5,967 nucleotides of DNA from Fidelibacterota bacterium (GCA_004124535.1 SCKQ01000079.1:1-5967), one strand, 5' to 3'. Numbered from the stretch's first letter, positions 1-5,643 are shown. Translations and numbers: made by a program. The notes: generated by a model from the sequence alone, not told the origin.

Positions 1-532
1 TAATATTCCCGCCTCGAATTGTCATATTTGGCTCAACACCTGCTTGCAGGCGGACCGCGTCTTCAATCGTAGCTATAGGAAGATTTTCCAGATTTGCAGC
101 ATCCAGGTTGATCGTATTCGCCGATATACCAGGTCTGATCAACTCTCGCTCTGCTATAATGGTTACTTCTTCACCTTTTAAGACTTCTTCGTCAAGTATA
201 AAATTGATGTTCGTGGTCTGGCCAGGGTATACCTTTATATCTGTAACAGTTGTCTGTGTATAACCAATGTAGAATGCCCTGAGGCTGTATGTCCCTGGAA
301 GTATGTTTGCGATCGTATAGATACCGCTACTGTCTGTTGATCCACCAATGTCGGTACCGATAAGTAGAATGTCCGCGCCGCGCAGAGGCGTGCCTTTAGT
401 TGCCGTTTCTACCCTACCGCTAATGTTACCGGTTTGCGCCAGAATTGGATAAGCGGTAATGAAAAATAACGGCAGACAGGTTAGGAAACAGTGATTATTA
501 AATAGAAAACGCCAAAACTGGTATTGGTGCAT
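1..532 (-). CDS. TonB-dependent outer-membrane receptor, N-terminal part (3' end outside window)
   Basis: Only the first 177 codons lie in the window. I translated them by hand from the ATG at 532-530; an in-frame TAG lies just upstream (538-536), so no longer start is possible. Residues 1-33 form a signal peptide: a basic/aromatic start, a hydrophobic core (about 16-31) and a likely cleavage after LAQ. Residues about 36-114 match a carboxypeptidase-regulatory-like beta-sandwich (GNISGRV, then DSSGIYTIANILPGTYSLR and a GYT turn). From about 120 the text becomes a receptor plug domain: VTIIAERELI, then LPIATIEDAVRLQAGVEP and the IRGG motif. In this family the plug closes a 22-strand outer-membrane barrel that imports a ligand using TonB energy. 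The barrel and the substrate cannot be seen. The gene lies 68 bp downstream of the mltD-like gene on the same strand. There is no clear Shine-Dalgarno site; TAAAAT (543-538) sits five bases before the ATG, without a good -35 box. Confidence 0.9.
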   Translation of the reverse strand, partial: MHQYQFWRFLFNNHCFLTCLPLFFITAYPILAQTGNISGRVETATKGTPLRGADILLIGTDIGGSTDSSGIYTIANILPGTYSLRAFYIGYTQTTVTDIKVYPGQTTNINFILDEEVLKGEEVTIIAERELIRPGISANTINLDAANLENLPIATIEDAVRLQAGVEPNMTIRGGNI

Positions 533-577
533 TTTCTATTTTAAGACAAATTAAACAATGAAACGAATATCTAGGTT

Positions 578-599
578 AAAAGTATTACTGATTACTTTT
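578..599 (-). terminator. weak hairpin after the mltD-like gene
   Basis: On the minus strand, two bases after the TAA stop (603-601), AAAAGTA (599-593) is followed by an 8-base spacer and its exact complement TACTTTT (584-578). The stem has only one G-C pair and no separate T-run follows. This is a poor intrinsic terminator and may only protect a 3' end, or be chance in A+T-rich DNA. If it does not stop transcription, the receptor gene downstream would be co-transcribed with the transglycosylase gene. Confidence 0.25.
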
Positions 600-600
600 C

Positions 601-2145
601 TTAGGCATCAAAATACTGTTGTGTTATGTCGACATAAATAATCAAGCGTTGCCCAGGGTGAATCAAGCTGGGTTGGTTTTTCACTTTTTTGTTCCATTTG
701 ACCAGTTCTGAAACAGATACATTAAAACGATCGGCAATGAGGCCTAGAGAATCACCATTTCTGACGTGGTAAGCAACCTTTTGTATTGTTTCTGGGCGGA
801 ATACGTCCGGCTTATTTTCGCATTGAAATAATTTAATTGTTTGGCCAATCTTCAAATAATCTTTTTTGTTCATGTTATTCCAGACTGCAAGTTCATCGAT
901 GGTTACCTCAAATTCCTTGCTTAAATCCCACAACGAGTCCCCGCGTTTTATCTTGTATTCTGTATAGTGCGGGTCATGCCCATCTGCTGGTAATACACTA
1001 CCAGGTGAAATTTTTGGAACCAGCAGTTGTTCTCCCGCAATAATCGTATTCGATGATAATTTGTTGACCGCTTTGATGAGCGCCACTGATGTGGAGTAAT
1101 TATTGGCGATTTTGCTCAAACAATCACCACTGTTGATCTTATAATGAACCCATTGGATTGATCCTTCTCTTGGCAAGTCCGCAATCAAAACATTCATTAG
1201 CGATTTATTTTCTACCGGGATCAGGATCTGATGAGGGCCATCAGGAGCTGATTGCCAAAAATTGAAACCCGGATTCAGCTGGTATATATTTTCTAGTGGC
1301 AGATCTATGATATCCGCCAGCGCTGTTAAATCAATTTGTGTGGGCCAATTCACAATGGTGAACCTGGCACTGTTTGGTAATTCGGGCAGTCTTATGCCCA
1401 GAGAACCGCTGTTCTCAATTACGTGAATCAGGGCCAGTAGTCGGGGTACGTACTGTTTTGTTTCCCGGGGTAAACTCAAAGACCAAAAATCCGTACTCTT
1501 GCCCCAGGCAGCATTCCGCCTTTGGACATAAGAAACTGTGCCTTCACCAGCATTGTAGGCGGCGATAGCAAGTAGCCAGTCACCATCAAATCTCTTATGT
1601 AAATACGTTAGGTAATCAAGGGCGGCCTGGGTAGAAAAAACAATATCCCGGCGGCCATCATACCAGCTATTTATTGGCACACCATATTGCCGTGCGGTAC
1701 TGGGTATCATCTGCCAGAAACCGGCAGCACTGCCATGGGAAAATGCATAGGGGTCATAATTGCTCTCTATGTATGGTAATAATGCCAGTTCCAGGGGCAG
1801 GCCTCTTTTTTCCAGCTCTGTGGTCACATAATGAATATAGGGACTGGCCTGGTGCGATAAATAATTAAAATACCAGGATCCATGATTTTTGATACGTTCG
1901 ATCTCCTGCTGTACGGTCTTATCCTTGTAATATGTATTCCATGATAAATTTTCTTTTAAATGTTGCCATAGATCCGTTTGTGGTTTGGGTTCTGTAATTA
2001 GCGGATCAACAACGTTACAGGCACTGTAACAAATTGCCTCCTCTTTATCAACTGCTTTGATTAATACATTAGTGGTTTTGGTAAGGGGAGAGAAGTGTTC
2101 CGTAAGAAAAATTATAACAAGGAATAATGAGAATATGTATTTCAT
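601..2145 (-). CDS. mltD: MltD-type lytic murein transglycosylase with three LysM domains
   Basis: This enzyme family cleaves the MurNAc-GlcNAc bond of peptidoglycan, leaving 1,6-anhydro-MurNAc ends, in the periplasm. The 514-residue protein starts with a hydrophobic export segment (about 3-16), with no lipobox cysteine. The GH23/SLT catalytic domain spans about 105-215: LPLELALLPYIESNYDP carries the predicted catalytic Glu127, followed by GSAAGFWQMIPSTARQYG (138-155) and the AAYNAGEG motif (195-202). A linker typical of MltD follows (about 255-312: IDLTALADII...LNPGFNF...ILIPV). Then come three LysM peptidoglycan-binding domains: 333-378, 396-441 and 457-505, each with a Y/H-x-[IV]-x2-GD-x-L core. 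E. coli MltD is shorter (about 450 residues), has two LysM domains and is a lipoprotein, so this version has one extra LysM and a different export signal. The start is the first ATG after the upstream promoter. There is no Shine-Dalgarno site; the sequence before the ATG is the -10 box itself. Confidence 0.95.
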   Translation of the reverse strand: MKYIFSLFLVIIFLTEHFSPLTKTTNVLIKAVDKEEAICYSACNVVDPLITEPKPQTDLWQHLKENLSWNTYYKDKTVQQEIERIKNHGSWYFNYLSHQASPYIHYVTTELEKRGLPLELALLPYIESNYDPYAFSHGSAAGFWQMIPSTARQYGVPINSWYDGRRDIVFSTQAALDYLTYLHKRFDGDWLLAIAAYNAGEGTVSYVQRRNAAWGKSTDFWSLSLPRETKQYVPRLLALIHVIENSGSLGIRLPELPNSARFTIVNWPTQIDLTALADIIDLPLENIYQLNPGFNFWQSAPDGPHQILIPVENKSLMNVLIADLPREGSIQWVHYKINSGDCLSKIANNYSTSVALIKAVNKLSSNTIIAGEQLLVPKISPGSVLPADGHDPHYTEYKIKRGDSLWDLSKEFEVTIDELAVWNNMNKKDYLKIGQTIKLFQCENKPDVFRPETIQKVAYHVRNGDSLGLIADRFNVSVSELVKWNKKVKNQPSLIHPGQRLIIYVDITQQYFDA

Positions 2146-2150
2146 AAAAT

Positions 2151-2180
2151 TTTATATGTTGTGTTTAAATGCTTGGTCAA
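2151..2180 (-). promoter_or_regulatory. sigma70-like promoter of the mltD-like gene, probably leaderless
   Basis: Reading the minus strand: TTGACC (2180-2175, five of six matches to TTGACA), an 18-base spacer, then TATAAA (2156-2151, five of six matches to TATAAT). Only five bases (ATTTT) separate the -10 box from the ATG at 2145. Transcription normally begins 5-8 bases after the -10 hexamer, so the predicted start falls at or inside the start codon. This fits the absence of a ribosome-binding site. The -35 box overlaps a small inverted repeat (TTGGT-CA-ACCAA, 2173-2184) and lies directly downstream of the terminator of the preceding gene. Confidence 0.55.
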
Positions 2181-2182
2181 CC

Positions 2183-2216
2183 AAAAAACGGGTCTGGCAG
2201 GAGGCCAGACCCGTTT
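2183..2216 (-). terminator. strong intrinsic terminator of the acidic membrane protein gene
   Basis: A perfect 13-bp stem is visible: AAACGGGTCTGGC (2216-2204 on the minus strand), a 5-base loop CTCCT, and GCCAGACCCGTTT (2198-2186). On the minus strand it runs straight into more T (CGTTTTTTGG), giving a six-T tract that starts inside the stem. It lies about 40 bp after the stop of the 2255-2749 gene and just before the mltD promoter, so the two minus-strand genes are separate transcription units. On the plus strand no T-run follows (the 3' side reads CATTGG), which fixes the orientation. Confidence 0.9.
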
Positions 2217-2254
2217 CATTGGATTTTGTGTGTGCCATACTCAAAATAGCTGGT

Positions 2255-2749
2255 TTAGTCATTCGATCCTAGCACGGCTGAGTAAACATCATCCTCTTCA
2301 TCAGCAGTGAATTTTGTTTCATTACTATCTGTATCAGAATCTAACTCATCTTCTTTTTCATCTACCGGGGCGCTATTTGCTGCCAGTTCTTCAGCATAGG
2401 ACGTGGTGTATTCCTGTCCTTTCCAGGTAAATGGGTGGCCGGTACCAAGCAATGCCCGAGCTTGAGCAAATGCTTCATTAAAAGATTCCGGTTCTGAAGC
2501 TACCGTTTCGAGCTCTGCCTCTGCATTTTCAGCTTCCTCAATTATCACATCTATAGCTTCAATTGCCTCAGCGATGTACGCTTCAGCGCGATCGTCAAGA
2601 ACAACTTCTTCTGAAGATTCTTCATAGGGACTCTCATAGGATAACTCTGGGGCACGGTTATTAGCACTCATTATCATCAACATTGCAATGATGCCGAAAG
2701 ACAGTGTTACGAAAGCTACTCTACCACGATTTATTTTGTATTTGTTCAT
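2255..2749 (-). CDS. acidic single-pass membrane protein of unknown function with an F-AR-G-F-W-G-Y motif
   Basis: I do not recognise this 164-residue protein as a named family. A basic N-terminus (KYKINRGR) and one hydrophobic helix (about 11-28) suggest an uncleaved anchor with the C-terminal part outside the cytoplasm. The rest is extremely acidic: I count 39 Asp/Glu and 6 Lys/Arg after residue 31. Residues 43-88 are Glu/Ala-rich and probably helical or coiled coil; residues 128-155 are a disordered-looking Asp/Glu/Ser/Thr tail. Between them lies a compact motif (90-120) unlike the rest: FNEAFAQARALLGTGHPFTW followed by KGQEYTTSYAEE. From memory, short stretches of the form AF-x2-AR-x3-G-x2-F-x-W-x-GK-x-Y-x-T recur in uncharacterised Bacteroidota and phage proteins; this needs a search. 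The gene has its own Shine-Dalgarno site and terminator, and it diverges from the MltC-like gene across a 298-bp control region. Confidence 0.85.
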   Translation of the reverse strand: MNKYKINRGRVAFVTLSFGIIAMLMIMSANNRAPELSYESPYEESSEEVVLDDRAEAYIAEAIEAIDVIIEEAENAEAELETVASEPESFNEAFAQARALLGTGHPFTWKGQEYTTSYAEELAANSAPVDEKEDELDSDTDSNETKFTADEEDDVYSAVLGSND

Positions 2750-2755
2750 TTTTTA

Positions 2756-2760
2756 CTCCT
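2756..2760 (-). promoter_or_regulatory. Shine-Dalgarno site of the acidic protein gene
   Basis: AGGAG on the minus strand, six bases (TAAAAA) before the ATG at 2749. It fixes the start codon. It is the only clear ribosome-binding site in the window: the receptor, mltD-like, MltC-like and antiporter genes all lack one, which suggests that this gene is more strongly or differently translated. Confidence 0.85.
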
Positions 2761-2858
2761 TTTTCATTTTCGTTTATGATCACAATTGGTTGCAATCGGT
2801 AGGTTTTACATGGTAGATGCGGGATCAGTTCCAGTAATTATTTGCAATAGTCTTGATA

Positions 2859-2878
2859 TGTGAGCATTGTCACAATGC
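2859..2878. promoter_or_regulatory. CRP/FNR-type operator TGTGA-N6-TCACA overlapped by a second perfect palindrome
   Basis: TGTGAGCATTGTCACA (2859-2874) carries both perfect half-sites of the CRP-family consensus with the right 6-base spacing. Starting inside it, GCATTGT-C-ACAATGC (2864-2878) is a second perfect inverted repeat with a different centre (2871 rather than 2866.5). The site lies in the divergent region, 110 bp from the ATG of the acidic protein gene and about 170 bp from the MltC-like gene. Candidate -10 hexamers lie near class II activation distance on both sides: TAATAT (2894-2899, plus) and TAATTA (2840-2835, minus). It could therefore control either or both genes. The match is direct; which regulator binds is inference. 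Confidence 0.6.
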
Positions 2879-2956
2879 AAGCACCATTTTCAATAATATT
2901 GGAACCTAGACGGATATAAGAGTATTAAACAAGGTTGCAAACTACGGTTTGGTTTT

Positions 2957-2987
2957 TTTACACCTAGGGTCTAAGCTCAGCTATATA
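2957..2987 (+). promoter_or_regulatory. possible promoter of the MltC-like gene
   Basis: TTTACA (2957-2962), a 19-base spacer and TATATA (2982-2987) resemble -35 and -10 boxes facing the gene at 3048. The spacer is longer than ideal, and the A+T-rich surroundings make chance matches likely. A CRP-type-dependent start nearer 2905 (TAATAT at 2894-2899) is an alternative. The remainder of 2750-3047 shows three TTGCAA hexamers (2790, 2842, 2935), one lone TCACA half-site (2780-2784), and no protein-coding gene of useful length. Confidence 0.25.
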
Positions 2988-2997
2988 TTGTATTGGT

Positions 2998-3052
2998 TAT
3001 AAATAATGAAAATGGTAAGCTTTTTCAGATACATAGTTATATAAATAATGAA
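2998..3052 (+). repeat. 13-bp direct repeat spanning two in-frame ATGs
   Basis: TATAAATAATGAA occurs at 2998-3010 and again at 3040-3052, exactly 42 bp apart. Each copy contains an ATG preceded by the same A+T-rich bases; the second ATG is the start of the MltC-like gene. The spacing is a multiple of three, so both ATGs are in the same frame, but a TAA (3042-3044) inside the second copy separates them. Each copy also contains a TATAAA -10-like hexamer ending two bases before its ATG. Confidence 0.6.
3006..3044 (+). CDS. possible 12-codon upstream ORF (leader peptide)
   Basis: The ATG at 3006 opens MKMVSFFRYIVI and ends at TAA 3042-3044, three bases before the ATG of the MltC-like gene. It would be translated just ahead of that gene if transcription starts upstream of 3006, and ribosomes could reinitiate at 3048. 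There is no Shine-Dalgarno site, and such a short ORF can easily arise by chance in A+T-rich DNA. I list it because it uses a duplicated copy of the true start context. Confidence 0.2.
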   Translation: MKMVSFFRYIVI

Positions 3053-4352
3053 GAATAAATCGATAGTAGTATTTTATACCCTCTGCGCACTTGTGCCAAT
3101 TATCTTTATTGCGGTAGCTTTCTTCGGACCGGAAAAAGAAATAGCTATTTCCTTAAAAGGACCGAATACTTTCGGTCTCGATGATGAAAAGATCACCAAG
3201 AAATATGATTATATAGAAAAGAAGGAAAAGGAAAAACGGGAAAAATTTAAAAAAGAGGTGGAAAAAATATGGGATTCCTACAAGGAATCAACATCGAAGA
3301 CCTATGTATCCTACAGTAAGGATCTCACTTCCCGGACAATAGTAGATTTTGAGAAAGGGGAGGTTACCATAGAGGTGATCGTGGATGAAAATGAAAGCAA
3401 AGACGGTTCTTACAACCTTGATCTAAACCCGGGTCAAAAGATTAACATCACTCAAATAGGCAATGTGAAAAATATTATTCTTTCTATCAACGCATCACTA
3501 ATTAATACGATAACTTTTTTCGCGTTACAAGATAAAAAAGATGATGGCGATCAAGATGGATCGAGAAGCGGCAAAGGCCTTAATTCTAAATTTTTACGGC
3601 AATTGAATAATATTCTGAAAGAAAAAGGAGACGACGGAAAACCGATTTTGAAAGATCAATTAGTTGATGCCAGCGGTAAAGTTGTGAAAGGTATGAGCAA
3701 TACTCTGAATTTTGCCAAATCTGTTGTCAGTACACAATCCAAAAAGGTACGCATGCATTTTTCAAAGGATGGAAAAAAACGGACCATTTTTTCCATCAAG
3801 ATACCGATGAGTGATGATCATATTGCCAAGCGCAGGGACAGATATAAGGACCTTATTGTTATAGAGGCAAGAAGGTTCAACATTCCTCCGGAAATTGCAT
3901 TGGCAATTGCCGAAACAGAGTCGGCTTTTAACCCCAAGGCAAAGTCTCATGTTCCCGCCTATGGATTGATGCAATTGGTTCCGAAATCGGGTGCCCGGGA
4001 TGCCTACCAGTGGATCTATAAAAAGGATAAATATGTCAGCGGCAAATACCTATACAAACCCAAGAACAATGTTGAACTGGGGTGTGCTTATTTATCCATG
4101 ATCAGGCATCATTATTTTTCTCGTATTCGTGATGATGAACGAGCGTACCTTTGTGCCATACCAGCTTATAATACAGGTGTTGGGAATGTATCTAAGGCTC
4201 TCGTTGACAAAGCAAACATAAAGGAAGCATCTAAAAAGGCAAACAAGATGAGTACAGAGGAACTGTATGATAAACTGTATACAGACCTCAGCAGTAAGGA
4301 AGCAAAGAATTATCTAAAAAAGGTCTGGACTAGAAAAGAAAATTATAAATGA
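3048..4352 (+). CDS. mltC: MltC-like membrane-anchored lytic murein transglycosylase
   Basis: The 434-residue protein has an N-terminal hydrophobic anchor (about 5-26) and a Lys/Glu-rich helix (49-75). A region matching the MltC N-terminal (DUF3393) domain follows: VEKIWDSYKES, VSYSKDLTSRTIVDFEKGEV and, later, ILKDQLVDASGKVV (200-213). The GH23/SLT catalytic domain runs from about 262. AIAETESAFNP carries the predicted catalytic Glu291, followed by AYGLMQLVP (304-312) and IPAYNTGVGNV (371-381). The C-terminal stretch ELYDKLYTDLSSKEAKNYLK then VWTRKENYK is diagnostic of MltC. This family cuts peptidoglycan glycan strands to 1,6-anhydro products. E. coli MltC is a lipoprotein of about 360 residues. 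Here Cys13 lies inside the hydrophobic segment after YTL, not in a lipobox, and the N-domain carries extra sequence (about 115-200), including a charged Asp/Lys/Gly stretch. The ATG at 3048 is used because an in-frame TAA lies at 3042; no Shine-Dalgarno site is visible. Confidence 0.92.
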   Translation: MKNKSIVVFYTLCALVPIIFIAVAFFGPEKEIAISLKGPNTFGLDDEKITKKYDYIEKKEKEKREKFKKEVEKIWDSYKESTSKTYVSYSKDLTSRTIVDFEKGEVTIEVIVDENESKDGSYNLDLNPGQKINITQIGNVKNIILSINASLINTITFFALQDKKDDGDQDGSRSGKGLNSKFLRQLNNILKEKGDDGKPILKDQLVDASGKVVKGMSNTLNFAKSVVSTQSKKVRMHFSKDGKKRTIFSIKIPMSDDHIAKRRDRYKDLIVIEARRFNIPPEIALAIAETESAFNPKAKSHVPAYGLMQLVPKSGARDAYQWIYKKDKYVSGKYLYKPKNNVELGCAYLSMIRHHYFSRIRDDERAYLCAIPAYNTGVGNVSKALVDKANIKEASKKANKMSTEELYDKLYTDLSSKEAKNYLKKVWTRKENYK

Positions 4353-4355
4353 TCA
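4350..4355. other. abutting convergent stop codons in TGATCA
   Basis: The TGA of the MltC-like gene (4350-4352, plus) is followed without a gap by the TGA of the antiporter gene (4353-4355, minus), so the palindrome TGATCA supplies both stops. There is no intergenic DNA and no hairpin plus T-run that I can see on either strand. Each transcript must therefore end inside, or run antisense to, the other gene. Confidence 0.95.
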
Positions 4356-5597
4356 GCTTTTTGTCTCCGCGATTTTCATTCGCAAGATAAATACCCGCAG
4401 CGAGCTGAGAATAATTGTACCAATAATTACTACATAGACAACCCGGGCCATGTATTCAGCACCAGGCATACCGGCCTGGATCACCGCTTGAATCAGTACA
4501 GCAGCAGCCAGTCCCCGGGCAAAAACTGCATTAACAAGTTGTCGCTGGGCTTTTGGCATCCCCTTAGTTAATGGCATTGATCCCATGCGAGTAATCATGA
4601 TCAGCACCGATAGAACGCTACCGACAATTAGCGCTGTTTGGTCCGTAATATCAAGAAGGATACCTACATAAATGAAAAACAGCGATTTCAGAAAAAAGGA
4701 AATCAAATTGTAATACCGTTTCTCAGTTGCTGAGGTTACTTCTACACCAAGCTCACCCTGGATGGCCTTTTGTTTTTCAGCAACTTTTCTGGAAAGGATT
4801 CCAGCTTTGATTGACGAGAGCTGTTTTGAATTATTGAGGATCAAACCCAGGAATAAAGCGGCGATGGGACCATTGCCGCCGAAGTATTCCGTAGCTAGAT
4901 AGACCAATATGAGATAAGCTATCGTAATAATATAATTCTGTTCTTCAAAGACCCTAATGACGATCCATATTATACCGCCTAGGATACCGATAAATCCAGC
5001 GATGGCAAATAGTTCAATCAGGTGAGTCAGTGTTTCCTGTACACCAAATATGCCTTTTTCATAGACCTCTAATACAGATAATGTGGCCACGATACAGAGT
5101 ACATCTGTAAGTGCCGATTCGAGGGCCAGCCGCGAGAACAGTTTGCCTCCCACCCGGATCTGTTTAAGAATGGGTATAACAAATGATGATGATACACCAG
5201 CCAGGGAAAATCCAACGATCATAGCAGCCATCATATTGGTGCCGTCAAGATGATATTGATGGATATAGAAAAATATTCCTCCCACAACGATTGTGGAAAT
5301 GACAAAATTGTAGATTGTCAGGACTAGACTGGAAGAAAATTCCCTGATCAACGAGGAGAGATTAATATTGAATGCACCATCGAAGATCAAGATCAACAGG
5401 GTAAATGTGGTGCATATTGGTGCAACCTGAGCCAGGTCCTCTGGTGAGGTGTACCCGAATCCGTTGGGGCCAATTAGAAACCCGAGTATGATAAGAAACA
5501 ATACATCGGGTATGTTGGTCCGGCGAAATAATGCCTCTGATAAGAAGCCAAAAATGGCTATTAAGCTAATTGCCAGTAATGCGGTATTAACGTTCAC
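4353..5597 (-). CDS. CPA-type Na+(K+)/H+ antiporter
   Basis: This 414-residue integral membrane protein matches the sodium/hydrogen exchanger family (PF00999, monovalent cation:proton antiporter) over its full length. It would exchange cytoplasmic Na+ or K+ for protons at the inner membrane. About 12 hydrophobic segments are visible, starting at 4-20, 32-45, 60-72, 88-112 and 122-142. Typical signatures are IPDVLFLIILGFLIGPNGFG (29-48), FDGAFNINL (72-80), the ion-site helix ALESALTDVLCIV (158-170), GNGPIAALFLGL (241-252), FFIYVGILLD (307-316) and FARGLAAAVL (359-368). The usual ion-site pair is Asn-Asp in CPA1 and Asp-Asp in CPA2; here it is Thr164-Asp165, so the family fits but the subtype is unsettled. 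There is no C-terminal TrkA-N or RCK regulatory domain. The start is a GTG (5597-5595): an in-frame TAG lies four codons upstream and the first transmembrane helix follows at once. No clear Shine-Dalgarno site is present. Confidence 0.93.
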   Translation of the reverse strand: MNVNTALLAISLIAIFGFLSEALFRRTNIPDVLFLIILGFLIGPNGFGYTSPEDLAQVAPICTTFTLLILIFDGAFNINLSSLIREFSSSLVLTIYNFVISTIVVGGIFFYIHQYHLDGTNMMAAMIVGFSLAGVSSSFVIPILKQIRVGGKLFSRLALESALTDVLCIVATLSVLEVYEKGIFGVQETLTHLIELFAIAGFIGILGGIIWIVIRVFEEQNYIITIAYLILVYLATEYFGGNGPIAALFLGLILNNSKQLSSIKAGILSRKVAEKQKAIQGELGVEVTSATEKRYYNLISFFLKSLFFIYVGILLDITDQTALIVGSVLSVLIMITRMGSMPLTKGMPKAQRQLVNAVFARGLAAAVLIQAVIQAGMPGAEYMARVVYVVIIGTIILSSLRVFILRMKIAETKS

Positions 5598-5643
5598 AGC
5601 GCCGCGCTAATATTGATGGATTTATATTAATGATCCCATAAAA
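5598..5643. other. 46-bp gap between the antiporter and the right-edge gene
   Basis: This short gap lies between two minus-strand genes. It contains an 11-bp G+C-rich near-palindrome abutting the GTG start (5598-5608; on the minus strand AGCGC-G-GCGCT) and an A+T-rich inverted repeat, TAATAT (5608-5613) with ATATTA (5624-5629). Neither is followed by a T-run, so no terminator is called and the two genes could form an operon. Confidence 0.4.

Noticed and set aside
837..1868. Three plus-strand ORFs of 64-68 codons (837-1043, 1374-1568, 1674-1868)
   Set aside because: All lie wholly antisense within the well-supported mltD-like gene, and their translations are rich in Cys, His and Arg without domain signals, as expected for shadows.
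2057..2272. Plus-strand ORF of 71 codons across the mltD start and the terminator
   Set aside because: It runs antisense through the N-terminus of the mltD-like gene, its promoter and a perfect terminator hairpin; it has no Shine-Dalgarno site and no recognisable protein character.
3048..3128. Lipoprotein reading of the MltC-like N-terminus (Cys13)
   Set aside because: Leu occupies the -1 position and the hydrophobic segment continues after the cysteine, so the lipobox rules are not met.
3762..3974. Minus-strand ORF of 70 codons inside the MltC-like gene
   Set aside because: It is antisense to the start of the conserved SLT catalytic domain, including the catalytic Glu; no ribosome-binding site or promoter.
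5598..5608. G+C-rich AGCGC-G-GCGCT palindrome as a terminator hairpin
   Set aside because: A one-base loop cannot fold as a full stem, no T-run follows, and it abuts the GTG start of the antiporter.
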